Shown: in pieces, positions 35,873 to 44,395 of the stretch | Layout: each line of letters opens with the position of its first letter | Position numbering within the stretch: position 1 is the first letter of the stretch | Source: Streptomyces sp. CT34 | GTDB taxonomy: Bacteria > Actinomycetota > Actinomycetes > Streptomycetales > Streptomycetaceae | Direction of reading: 5' to 3' | Length of the DNA: 64,000 nt | Assembly (NCBI RefSeq): GCF_000805335.1 | Contig: NZ_KN708638.1 | Coordinates: 3,467,014 to 3,531,013, forward strand | Translations under genes and position numbers: made by a program | Notes under the pieces: model-generated | Databases searched by the model: none | The model's input: the letters and a program-made list of their open reading frames with translations, nothing else | What the model was told of the DNA's origin: nothing

Positions 35873-36364
35873 TCATCTGCGCCACGGCAGTTCGGCGCTG
35901 TCGTGCGGGGCGAGGCCCTCGGCAACGACTCGCATGATCTCGCCTAGTTGGCACACTTGCTCCTCGGTAAGCCGGTCGAAGAGCGCGCTTCGAACCGCCT
36001 CGGCATGACCAGGGGCCGCGGCATTCAGGACCGCCATGCCCTCATCGGTGAGCACCGCCATCTGAACACGACGGTCGCTACGGGAGTCTTCGCGCCGCAC
36101 CCAGCCGTCCTTCTCGAGCCGCGAGATGGCGCGCGAAAGACGACTGCGGGTGATTTTCGACCGTTCTGCGAGGTCAGTCATCCGCATGCGGCGTCTCGGT
36201 GTTTCGAAGAGCCAGACCAGTAGGGAATAGTAGGTGTGCGGCATCCCAGCGTCCCGCTGGAGCTGCCGGTCCAGATGGTCAGAGAGTAACTGAACAGCGG
36301 CCATGTAGGCGCGCCATGTCCGCTGCTGATCGGCGTCCAGCCAGCGGGGTTCCGTCGTCGCCAT
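35873..36364 (-). CDS. MarR-family regulator (163 aa)
   Basis: Classical MarR layout: helix TYYSLLVWLFETPRRRMRMTDLAERSKITRSRLSRAISRLEKDGWVRREDSRSDRRVQMAVLTDEG, with the D-x-R-x-D-R-R wing. No obvious divergent partner remains on its right, where the DNA becomes fragmentary. Its target may have been lost to the mobile island. Confidence 0.88.
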   Translation of the reverse strand: MATTEPRWLDADQQRTWRAYMAAVQLLSDHLDRQLQRDAGMPHTYYSLLVWLFETPRRRMRMTDLAERSKITRSRLSRAISRLEKDGWVRREDSRSDRRVQMAVLTDEGMAVLNAAAPGHAEAVRSALFDRLTEEQVCQLGEIMRVVAEGLAPHDSAELPWRR

Positions 36365-36665
36365 GCCTTCAGGCTACTGGAACTTTGTTTTCGGCAAACG
36401 ATGTTGACGCAATGTCCCTTACATGGGCTGAACGTCACTTCGCCGAGCAGCTCCATATGTCATTCTGGCGGCGAAGTCACCCTACAACACTGTGACTTCA
36501 CTGCCGCAAACCGCGCCGACTTCGACGTAAGGCCGCTCTGCCAGATGCTCGCGCTGCTCTCGCTACCAACGACACAAAGCCACAGGCAGAGTCGTGCCGA
36601 ATGGCGAGCCGCAGAGGCCCGTTCGTCTCCGAGATCCACAAGATTCACACGGACTACCGCGGCGC
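36365..36665. other. Intergenic region at the island edge
   Basis: About 300 bases with no recognisable gene or hairpin. Base composition is lower in GC than in the flanking genes. Confidence 0.3.
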
Positions 36666-36884
36666 CTACAGTGCTCCTTGCGGCGCAAGCCCTGCAAACA
36701 CCTGCGGCCCGTACGGTGACGGCCATCTCCCCAGCAGTGCGATCATGCTTCGCTCGCGTGAGATCTCTCCGTCGGGCAACCACCCCTCCCAGTACCCGTC
36801 CATGAGGAGGGGCAACGTTTCAGGTGGAGCTTCCCCTTGATCGTGGACACAGAAGCCTGCCACACGATCTGGCCCGGCCTCCAA
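36666..36884 (-). pseudogene. Remnant of the GY-EGW-PDG small-protein family
   Basis: A minus-strand frame contains LLMDGYWEGWLPDGEISRE, nearly the C-terminal signature of the orphan proteins at 1510-1983 (GYVEGWIPDG) and 62268-62732 (GYVHGWLPEG). The rest of the protein is missing, so this is a fragment. It runs antisense up to the RNase H remnant next to it. Confidence 0.5.
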
Positions 36885-37396
36885 AACATTCGCTTCGGCA
36901 GCGGGCCCCTACCAGGCGACGACCTGCGCCCCCAACGATCCGTCGCCGTGGTCGCCAACAACACCTCCTATGGTGAGGTGCCCGCCCCGGTGGAGAACAC
37001 CGCCAGCCCGCGGAAGAGCCTCAAACGCCCGTCCAAGCCGCAGGATCGCCTCTACCGACGCACCACCAGCACTGGCCTCGTCAGCTGGTACATCGCCCAG
37101 ACCTCTCGCACCTACGAAGGCTTCAGCCAGGCCGGCAGCATCGGCGGCCTCCACACCCGTTTCACCCTCCCCAAGGACGACTGGGCCCTCCAGCGCGAGG
37201 ACTGGCACAGCTTGACCGCCACCCAGATCACCGTCCCCCACGCGGGGAACCGGGCCCGGAACAACTCGCCGCCCTCGCCTCATAGTTGTGCCACCAGTCG
37301 GTGGCCGGGGAGGCACGCACCCGCCGCCCCGTCCCCCTGCACGTCGCCGACGCCGTGGACCGCGCGCACCCCGATTACCGGGGCCCAGCATTGAGC
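36840..37396 (+). pseudogene. Remnant of a pPIWI-RE-type RNase H domain
   Basis: The plus-strand frame reads VDTEACHTIWPGLQN, VAVVANNTSYGEVPAPVE, GLVSWYIAQTSRTYE and DWHSLTATQITVPHAGN. After a frameshift near 37258 and a stop near 37282 it continues LCHQSVAGEARTRRPVPLHVADAVDRAHPDYRG. The IWPGL, valine-rich strand, SLTATQITV and PVPLHVAD-AHPDYRG blocks resemble the C-terminal RNase H-like domain of pPIWI-RE (prokaryotic Argonaute-like) defence proteins. The N-terminal part of such a protein is absent. Assignment is from memory of the family pattern. Confidence 0.45.
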
Positions 37397-37738
37397 CCTC
37401 CGCCGCCCCTTCAGCCGAGGAGACGGAGGACAGCATGTAGCACTCGAGGGTGGACGAAATCGTTGCTGCCCTCATCCCGGCAGCGCGGTAGGCGTCCATG
37501 CCGTCCGTGTCCGGGAAGGCTCGGCCACTTCGGCACCGAGCGTCGGGATGATGACGGCGTCCCGCCAGGTGCACGTCCGGATGAGCAACGCGGCCCGGGG
37601 CGCGTTGCGGGATGCGTATTGCTTAATTGTTTTTACGGGGGGACCGTGCCGACCGACCTGCGTGGGTAAGCTCACACAGGTCGGCTGATCCGGTTGCCCG
37701 CCCTTGTGACCAGCCGCTGGTCCGGCGGGAGGTCCTTC
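37397..37738. other. Leader region of the transposase gene
   Basis: About 340 bases. It holds an inverted repeat CCGACCTGCGTG/CACACAGGTCGG (37656-37684) in front of the TniA-like gene and is otherwise non-coding. The hairpin may be a terminator or a transposon-end feature. Confidence 0.4.
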
Positions 37739-39838
37739 GTGGTGGGACGTAGGTCGCGAGGGGGTGAAGACCCGTTGAAGGCACGAGGGCCACAGCAGCT
37801 CGTGCTCGGGAGCCGGGTCCGCTTCAACGACCGTGCCTGGACCGTCCTGGAGTTCGGCGACGATGGCGTGTACCTCTCCAATGCTCTGGGCGAGTCCATC
37901 CGCATGCGGGCCGCTCAGTTGGTGAACATGCCGGGCTTCGAGGTCACCGGTCCGGAGGGCTGCCAAGACGGGGAGAGCGGCGGCCTGCAGGGGGTGCCCA
38001 CCTCGGCGCTCGAGCAGGCCCGGTGGTGGGAGCGGCATGTGCTCGAGGTCGTCACCGGCCTGTCGCCAGAAGCCGGCAGACGTGCGGTTCCCCAGCACTG
38101 CTATGACCCGCGGGTTTACTCGCTAGCGGAGCGGGAGGAGGCCAAGGCCGCCGAACTGCGGGCTCAGGGGGTTGACGGGGCATCGGTGCGAACCGTGCGC
38201 CGCAAGCGCCAGCGCTATCAGTGCTACGGCCTGAAGGGGCTGATAGACGGCAGGGTCAAGCGAGCAGAGCCTCCGGGCGCCCGCCAGGATCCCCGTCTGC
38301 TTGAGGCCCTGCTCTTAGTCATGGCAGAGCATCCGGGGCCGCCTCGGCGATCGGCTGACTTCTACCGCCGGGAGACGGCCCGGCTCCTGGAGCAGCAGTG
38401 GTTCGGGCCGGAGGCAGTGTGGTTGCCGTCCCGCTCGACGTTCCACCGGCTGGTCAACAAGATTGCGGCGCAATCTGCCACCCTCCCGGGGCAGCTTGCA
38501 TCCACGGCGGATGCGCTCCCTCCGAGGGCGATGCCCCATGCGGCACCCACCCGACCGGGGCAGCGGGTACTCGTTGAGACCATGCACCTTCCCATCGGAG
38601 TGGGTCAGGACGACGGGCAAACTCAGCCTGCTCTCATGACGGCCGCCTTCGACGAGCTGACGCACTCGGTGTGCGCGGTGCTCGTCCACGGCGGCCGCAG
38701 TGTGGTGAACGGGCAAGGACTGCTTGCCCGGTTGTGCTCGGCCTACCCGGCCGACTCCAGAGTGCCCGCATCTTCGGATGCGAGGGCAGGAGCTGCCCCC
38801 GAGGTGGTCGACGCCCTGTTGCCGGTCGTCCCCGAGTACCTCGTCGTCGAGCAGGGTCTCCTCTATAGGTCGCACCCCTTCCTCGCGGAGTGCCGCAGAC
38901 TCGGCATCAGCGTGGTGCGACCCTCGCCCACTGCAAAGGGCACGGGCGAGATGTTGCTGCGGCGGTTCGGGGAATTGTTCCTGGACCAGTTGCCCCAGAC
39001 ACCGGCTGCGGGCGACGGTACCGCACGGGAGTGGACCTTGCCCGAGCTGCAGTCGCTGGCGAACAAAGCGGCCTCGACCTGGCAGCAGCAGCCGACTGAG
39101 AGGCTGCTCCGGGTCGTCGGGCCCGGCATCGAACCCACCCCGCAGGCCGCCTACATGACAGGTGTTGCCCGTACCGGCGTCCTCCAGCTTCCCCTGTCTG
39201 CCAACTCCTATCCGGCTCTGCTGCCGAGCACACGGCGGGCCGTCACTCACCTCGGCATCCACGTGCACGGCCGGACCTACGACGGATATGCCCTGCAACG
39301 CCTCAGAAGCGGCCGCCCCTCGGCCGACCCGGTCAGGACCCAGATTGAGGTCCGGTTCGATCCATTCGACGCCCGCCAGGTATGGGTCGAGGAGCGAGAC
39401 GGCTCCTGGGCCACGCTTCCCCTCACCCGTGCTCCCGCGTCCGCTCTGCAGCCCTTCAGCAGGCGCACGTGGGCAGCCATACAGTCCCGCCGACAGCCTG
39501 GCCAAGTCCCTCACCCCAGCGCGGTAACCACGCTCGCGTCCGGGCCACCGCCGACCCGGATGACCCTGGTCGACACCCCTGCGGTGCACGACCTCAGCTT
39601 GACCTCGCTCGAAGGCTGGCGCCGCTACCTGAATACGGCGACAACACATGATCCTTTCCCTGCCGACGAGCCGGACTGGGGGGGACAACAAGACGCGGCT
39701 GGCCTATCACGCCCAACTTCCGCTACTGGAAACCCCCTTCCTACGCAGGATAACTGCGCGCGCGGAGCAGCTACTGATCCGCAACCAGCACATGCCGGTG
39801 GGCCGGCGCTCCCTGTTGGTGTCCGGCCCTGCTCATAG
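37739..39838 (+). CDS. TniA/Mu-type (TnsB-like) transposase with altered catalytic residues (about 699 aa)
   Basis: GTG at 37739 follows GCGGGAGG. N-terminal beta domain (FNDRAWTVLEFGDDGVYLSNALG), then HTH segments, an RNase H-fold core and a Mu-C-like barrel (ARQVWVEERDGSWATLPL). At the places of the DDE triad I read Glu280 (RVLVETMHLPI), Glu371 (YLVVEQGLLYRSHPFLAECRRLGI) and Glu404 (KGTGEMLLRRF, 33 residues on), whereas relatives have Asp, Asp, Glu. Two Asp-to-Glu changes should impair catalysis. The frame runs 191 bases into the next gene, so its natural C-terminus may have been lost by a frameshift. Confidence 0.8.
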   Translation: MVGRRSRGGEDPLKARGPQQLVLGSRVRFNDRAWTVLEFGDDGVYLSNALGESIRMRAAQLVNMPGFEVTGPEGCQDGESGGLQGVPTSALEQARWWERHVLEVVTGLSPEAGRRAVPQHCYDPRVYSLAEREEAKAAELRAQGVDGASVRTVRRKRQRYQCYGLKGLIDGRVKRAEPPGARQDPRLLEALLLVMAEHPGPPRRSADFYRRETARLLEQQWFGPEAVWLPSRSTFHRLVNKIAAQSATLPGQLASTADALPPRAMPHAAPTRPGQRVLVETMHLPIGVGQDDGQTQPALMTAAFDELTHSVCAVLVHGGRSVVNGQGLLARLCSAYPADSRVPASSDARAGAAPEVVDALLPVVPEYLVVEQGLLYRSHPFLAECRRLGISVVRPSPTAKGTGEMLLRRFGELFLDQLPQTPAAGDGTAREWTLPELQSLANKAASTWQQQPTERLLRVVGPGIEPTPQAAYMTGVARTGVLQLPLSANSYPALLPSTRRAVTHLGIHVHGRTYDGYALQRLRSGRPSADPVRTQIEVRFDPFDARQVWVEERDGSWATLPLTRAPASALQPFSRRTWAAIQSRRQPGQVPHPSAVTTLASGPPPTRMTLVDTPAVHDLSLTSLEGWRRYLNTATTHDPFPADEPDWGGQQDAAGLSRPTSATGNPLPTQDNCARGAATDPQPAHAGGPALPVGVRPCS

Positions 39839-40493
39839 CGGCAAGACCACGGCCTTGGTCACCTTCGGCCGGCACTACGAACTCCGGACCTTCAACCGGT
39901 GGCTGGACGATCGGGAAGAGGACCGCGTCCCGACCCTCTACGTATCGCTGCGCCCTGCGGCCACGGCGCGCACGGTGCTGAGCGATCTGGCAAGGTTCCT
40001 CGGACTTCCCACACGCTCCCGCCCGACGCTGGCGGACCTGTCCGACCAGGTGTGCGATTCCCTGCTGCGGCTCGGCACGGACGCCGTACTGATTGACGAC
40101 ATCCACCGGCTGCAACCTTCAACCAGGGGTGTGCAAAGGGCCGTTGATGTCCTGCGATATCTCGCACAGCAGCTGCCCTGCGTGTTCGTATACGCCACCG
40201 CGGATGAAAAGCATCCGTTCCTGACCGCCGACGGGCTCGGACGCCCTCCCCTCCTGCGGGCCGCTCCCCTTCCGTACGGCCACGACTGGGAGCAAGCGAT
40301 CGACGCCCTGGAGCGGATGCTGAGGCTGCACCGCCATACCCCCGGCTTGCTCGCGGCCCAGTCCCGCGTCCTACACCGGCGCACCCGCGGCCGGGTCGAA
40401 GCACTGGCTCACCTGGTGCGTTCCGCGGCGATTCAGGCGGTACTCGACGGCAGCGAGCGCATCACCCAGCAAACCCTGGACGCCATCGGCTAA
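39648..40493 (+). CDS. TniB-like AAA+ ATPase (281 aa)
   Basis: Walker A GPAHSGKTTALV near residue 60, Walker B AVLIDDIHRLQPS near 145, and a sensor-like VFVYATADEK. N-terminal TPFLRRITARAEQLLIRNQ matches the start of TniB/TnsC-like transposition ATPases. It overlaps the 3' end of the TniA-like gene. It would select the target and activate the partner transposase. The motifs are intact. Confidence 0.85.
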   Translation: MILSLPTSRTGGDNKTRLAYHAQLPLLETPFLRRITARAEQLLIRNQHMPVGRRSLLVSGPAHSGKTTALVTFGRHYELRTFNRWLDDREEDRVPTLYVSLRPAATARTVLSDLARFLGLPTRSRPTLADLSDQVCDSLLRLGTDAVLIDDIHRLQPSTRGVQRAVDVLRYLAQQLPCVFVYATADEKHPFLTADGLGRPPLLRAAPLPYGHDWEQAIDALERMLRLHRHTPGLLAAQSRVLHRRTRGRVEALAHLVRSAAIQAVLDGSERITQQTLDAIG

Positions 40494-40920
40494 GCAGCCC
40501 GCCACCACGCCGCGACCCATCTACACGGCCAGGCGCACCCCTGCCTGACAGCAGGCCCTGAGCAAGGACACCCCTCAGCGCAACCGCCGTTCCCGGCCCG
40601 TCCGGTCACACGCCATGTCCCACCCATCCCCGTGTTGCGCTCCTTTGCCTGTCGCTCTACGGCCTCTTAGAAACCAGATTCAGCGAGTCATCGACCCTCT
40701 AATAGCAGCAGAGCACCTGATGTCATGGCACAGATCGTCTCCTCAGGGGCGGCACCTCTGGACGCCCCGCATGCGCCATAACGGACATCACGCATAAACT
40801 CCCGGTTGTCTGGCGGAAGTTGACTGATCTGACCCCCTTCTGCGCCTCACTTTGACCGAGTCAGGCGTCTGTGTCAGAACGCCCCTCACGGGAGGCTGCA
40901 GCAGCCCTAATCTGTCGGTC
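40494..40920. other. Intergenic region behind TniB
   Basis: About 430 bases without a recognised gene. Parts may belong to the end of the TniAB-type element, but no clear terminal repeats could be picked out by eye. Confidence 0.3.
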
Positions 40921-41526
40921 ATGAGCCTGACCGCCCCAGCCCCCGATGAGCAGTTGGGGGCCGCCTGCGCGTTGGAAGCCCGCATCTGTGAGTGTGATGC
41001 GCTGATCGCCTCTCGCAGCACGGCGTTGCGCCAGTTCGAGGAATCCGTCGTCAAGACCCGTGAAGAGATCGCGCAGGCCACCGCGATGCGCTCGGGCATG
41101 GAGTCCGCGCTGGAGACACTGCGCACCGCCGAAGCCCAAATGCAGCAGCAGCTCGCGACCTACGACGCGTGGGCGCATCCGCCCCGCCTACGGGTGGTGG
41201 ACGACGCATCCACCCAGGAGACCCCTGAGGTGACCGAGCAGTCGGAGCAGGCGGTGGATGGTGCGCTGCTCGCCGATGCACCGACGATCACGATCAACAA
41301 GGTGCGGGCTGCGCCGATCATGAAGGTGGTCTCCACGGAGCCCGAGCGGGAGTGGAGCGTCAAGGACGTCGCCACAGCGCTCGAGGAAGCCGACGCAGCC
41401 GGCGAGAAGCGCGTCCGCTCCGGGCTGGAGGAGCTGCACCGCAAGGGTGTCCTGGCCAAGCGGCCGGCCGAAGCAGGATCGCGCCTGACCTACCGGCAGA
41501 TCGCCAACTGGAGGCCGCTGCCCTGA
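40921..41526 (+). CDS. Coiled-coil plus winged-helix-like protein (201 aa)
   Basis: The ATG at 40921 begins MSLTAPAPDEQ. Residues 15-85 form a long coiled coil (LEARICECDALIASRSTALRQFEESVVKTREEI). The C-terminal 75 residues, VVSTEPEREWSVKDVATALEEADAAGEKRVRSGLEELHRKGVLAKR, read as a winged helix. The same architecture recurs in the IS-B accessory protein and in the partial gene at the window end, so it may be a mobile-element-associated DNA-binding family. A hairpin follows at 41547. Confidence 0.6.
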   Translation: MSLTAPAPDEQLGAACALEARICECDALIASRSTALRQFEESVVKTREEIAQATAMRSGMESALETLRTAEAQMQQQLATYDAWAHPPRLRVVDDASTQETPEVTEQSEQAVDGALLADAPTITINKVRAAPIMKVVSTEPEREWSVKDVATALEEADAAGEKRVRSGLEELHRKGVLAKRPAEAGSRLTYRQIANWRPLP

Positions 41527-41546
41527 ACTAGGCCTAGACACAAGAA

Positions 41547-41604
41547 GACCGCCGTGGCGTGGATAACGGGAGTTGGAGCCTCCTAGCCACGCCGAGCGGC
41601 GGTC
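41547..41604 (+). terminator. Large imperfect hairpin terminator
   Basis: GACCGCC(G)TGGCGTGG at 41547 pairs with CCACGCCGAGCGGCGGTC ending at 41604, right behind the coiled-coil gene. Confidence 0.65.
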
Positions 41605-41824
41605 TGCGCCCGTGAAGGTCGCACATGCGACGCTAGCGCCTCTTGGCGCCCGGCGTTGCCTGTTCGACCGATTTCATCTCACCTATGGATCGAAAGGTCG
41701 AACACGCATGCCGTTTTACACTGCCCCATCGGGGCCTCCTCGCCATCGCGATCTTGCTCCACCCGGCCCCGGCCGGTACCGCGCCGCGGCACCGGCGGGA
41801 TGGACTCCACGCAGCCACCGCGCC

Positions 41825-42211
41825 CTACGGGTCGGGCGTCGCCGCAGGCACGGCGGCCGGGCAAATGTCCGGATCACACGGCCTTCCCCGATCATCCCGC
41901 GGCCAGGCGGTGTGGTTGGGCCACAATGGGACGCCGAGAGCACCTTCGAGGCTCGCCACGGTGAGCAGGTCGGGCCACACCTTGCCGGCCAGCACGTGCG
42001 CGATCGCCTGCCGGTTGACGTCGCTGGCTTTCGCCAGGGCGTTGGCGCTCATCTCCTGCTCTTCCATGGCCTCGGCGAGCGCACGGCTCACGGCCTGGGC
42101 GACCTGCGCCCCCAGATGTTCTCCCATTACCGCGCCCATTTCCGCGCGAGGCCACTGGCCGCGGATGACGCTTTCGTAGGGAGGTTTCGCACGTCGGTTT
42201 CCTCCAGGCAT
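41825..42211 (-). CDS. XRE-type HTH protein (about 100-128 aa)
   Basis: The HTH reads EMSANALAKASDVNRQAIAHVLAGKVWPDLLTVASLEGALGVPLWP. It closely parallels the protein at 62813-63160 (GKVLPDLGTLARLEVALGFQVWP), which stands beside a GY-EGW-PDG protein. The start is uncertain, with internal ATGs at 42139 and 42127. Faces the split gene at 42364, so it may control the recombinase-like operon. Confidence 0.7.
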   Translation of the reverse strand: MPGGNRRAKPPYESVIRGQWPRAEMGAVMGEHLGAQVAQAVSRALAEAMEEQEMSANALAKASDVNRQAIAHVLAGKVWPDLLTVASLEGALGVPLWPNHTAWPRDDRGRPCDPDICPAAVPAATPDP

Positions 42212-42535
42212 GCGGACAGTCTGTCCGAGGAGCCGCCAGGATGCGCACCTCCCCCAGGCATGCTACTTGTCCACCATGGTGGTGTGCAGCTGTTTCCGCG
42301 CGCCTATGAGGGCCTCTGCGGCGCAGCCGCAGAGGGATCGGCCATGAGTACGGGAGGTGCCAGGTGAGCGCACGTCAGAGCCCCCGACTCCCCTCGGCGC
42401 GCCCGCTGCCCACCCGCAGGGCACCCGTATCCGAACAGGTCGTGATCGTCGGAGCGGTGTGCCGGGCGACCGGGCTGTTCTCCGCGCGGGAGTTGGCGGC
42501 CTCGATCGAGGTGGCCGCGGACAAGGTGCAGCTAG

Positions 42536-43501
42536 ATGAATGAGTCCGATGTTTGTGCTGGCCGCGACCATGGCGAAGGGCGCCCGTTGGCTCGTGTGTG
42601 ACGACAAACCTAGACGCCCTTCTGGCGGCACTCTACGTGTTCATCGACGACCATGTGGCCCCTCGTCGCCGGATCGGGCGACCCCCGAAACTGACAGACG
42701 CCGAACTGCTGTGCCTGGCCGTCGCCCAGGTCCTGCTCGGCTTTCCCTCTACCCGTCACTGGATCCGCTTCGCGCACGCCCGCCTACGACACCTCTTCCG
42801 CTACCTGCCCCAGCAATCCGCCTACAACAAGCGCCTGAACGCCGCCGGCCCACTGATCTCGGCCGTGCTCCAGGCACTGGCCCAGCAGGTGCCCACCTGG
42901 CACGACAACCTGCGCCTGGTCGACTCCACCCCACTGCCGTGCGCCGCCTCCCGCCAGACAGTCAAACGCTCCGAACTGGCAGGGCACGCCGGATACGGAT
43001 ACTGCCCCAGCCATTCCCGCTTCTTCTGGGGCTTTCGGCTCTACCTGCTGACCACCGCGGAAGGCATGCCCATCTCCTGGTGCCTGGCCCATCCCAAGAT
43101 CGGCGAACGGGAGGTGATGACCGCACTGCTGGAACGCGACCACCACCTCGTACGCTCCGGCCAAGTGATCCTCGCCGACAAGGGCTTCGCCGGAAGGGAG
43201 TTCGAGGCGTTCCTGACCGAGAGCCTGGGCGTCCATCTGGTGCGTCCGGACCGGAAGGACGAGCCCGTGCGACACGGCCGTCTCGCCCGTGTCCGCCAAT
43301 GGATCGAGGCCGTGTTCGCCACACTCAAAGGCCAGCTCAGCCTGGAACAACACGGAGGCAGAACCCTGCCTGGAGTGTTCGCCCGCACCGGCCAACGACT
43401 CCTCGCACTCGCAGCAGGTGTCTGGCACAACTGGACCACCGGCGCCAAGATCAAACGATCCCTGACCGCCTTCGACCACTGAGAACATCGGACTCATTCA
43501 T
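42536..43501 (+). mobile_element. Complete IS982-family insertion sequence with target duplication
   Basis: Terminal repeats ATGAATGAGTCCGATGTT (42536) and AACATCGGACTCATTCAT (43484-43501) are perfect inverses. CTAG lies on both sides (42532-42535 and 43502-43505) as the likely target duplication. Length 966 bp with one intact transposase. The disrupted host frame is restored on removal, which confirms the ends and suggests recent insertion. Confidence 0.9.
42553..43482 (+). CDS. IS982-family transposase (309 aa or about 290)
   Basis: The core reads RPPKLTDAELLCLAVAQVLLGFPSTRHWIRFA and LPQQSAYNKRLNA, typical of IS982. DDE residues: LRLVDSTPLPCAASRQTVKRSELAGHAGYGYC (Asp), VILADKGFAGREFEAFL (Asp) and RQWIEAVFATLKGQLSLEQHGGRTL (Glu). 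The C-terminal LALAAGVWHN is conserved. The probable start is the frame's Met/Val before TTNLDALLAALYVFIDDHV, so the first residues are doubtful. A scrap of another IS982 lies at about 61.1 kb. Confidence 0.9.
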   Translation: MCWPRPWRRAPVGSCVTTNLDALLAALYVFIDDHVAPRRRIGRPPKLTDAELLCLAVAQVLLGFPSTRHWIRFAHARLRHLFRYLPQQSAYNKRLNAAGPLISAVLQALAQQVPTWHDNLRLVDSTPLPCAASRQTVKRSELAGHAGYGYCPSHSRFFWGFRLYLLTTAEGMPISWCLAHPKIGEREVMTALLERDHHLVRSGQVILADKGFAGREFEAFLTESLGVHLVRPDRKDEPVRHGRLARVRQWIEAVFATLKGQLSLEQHGGRTLPGVFARTGQRLLALAAGVWHNWTTGAKIKRSLTAFDH

Positions 43502-44395
43502 CTAGTGATGGCGTTCTGGCGCACCTGCGGCCTCGTCGAGCGGGCCCCCGGGCGCGGCATGTACCAGCCGACCAAGGCCGCCATGGCAATGGCCCCCGCC
43601 TGGGAGGAAGGCCTGTTGGAGGGCTGCCTGGCGCTGCGCGGCGCACTGCGCTCCCAGTGGTTCACCAAGTCCGTCCGCACCCGCCTGGCCCAAGGGCCCG
43701 GACTGCGCGAAGGAGTCGTCGCGAAACTCATGCGCCAGGCCCAGGTGGGCAAGGAGTACCGGCTCGAGGTCGACACCCTGGTGGACCTCATGGTCGAGAT
43801 CGGCATGCTCATCCCGCAGCCCGACGGCTACATGAGCTGGTACGAGCAACCACAGACCCCACCCGCACCTGCAGCCGTCGAGGCCGCCGCATCTGCCCCC
43901 GACGCCGCCGCGGACAGCGCGGGCGACGAACCCGTCACACCCGCCCCGGTGATCCCCGAGCCGCGCACGCCCGTCGGTGAAGGCTCCGGGATCGGCGAGG
44001 ACGGGGACCTCATGGCCCTGCTGAGCCGTCCGCTGCAACTGGCAGATCTCACCCGCCTGTCCCGCGAAGACCTGCTGACCCTCCACGGCCACCTCGCCGG
44101 GCTGGCCGACGCCGCCGCGAAACTCAGGAGCCGCCCCTCGAGCACGCCCACCGACTGATACGAGAACGGGCCCAGCGGTGCCGGATTCCTTGGCCGGAAG
44201 GCGCCGCCGGACCCCCGCCTCCACCCATCACCGCGGCGCGGCACAGCCACGCGCACGACCGAAAGGGCTTCAGCATGCCCACACACACCAAGGCGTGGGG
44301 CGCCATCCACGGTAGCGCGCCCGCCCACCCCGACGGCCCCCTTGGGCGCCGCCACTCCCACACCGTCCTCCCTTCCGGCATCGCGGGAGGCCACC

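Larger units (their letters stand above)
42364..44158 (+). pseudogene. Hypothetical gene split by an IS982-type insertion
   Basis: A GTG at 42364 opens a frame that reaches the IS at 42536. Removing the IS and one CTAG copy joins it in frame to 43506-44158: the codons run AAG GTG CAG CTA GTG ATG GCG TTC TGG. The restored protein would be about 274 residues, with an HTH-like helical start (TGLFSARELAASIEVAADKV), a basic/helical middle (WFTKSVRTRLAQGPGLREGVVAKLMRQAQ) and a Pro/Ala-rich tail. It heads a gene row with the recombinase-like and transposase-like genes. No family recognised. Confidence 0.7.

Noticed and set aside
38315..39691. Minus-strand frame of 458 codons
   Set aside because: Antisense shadow of the TniA-like gene, which has clear domain structure.
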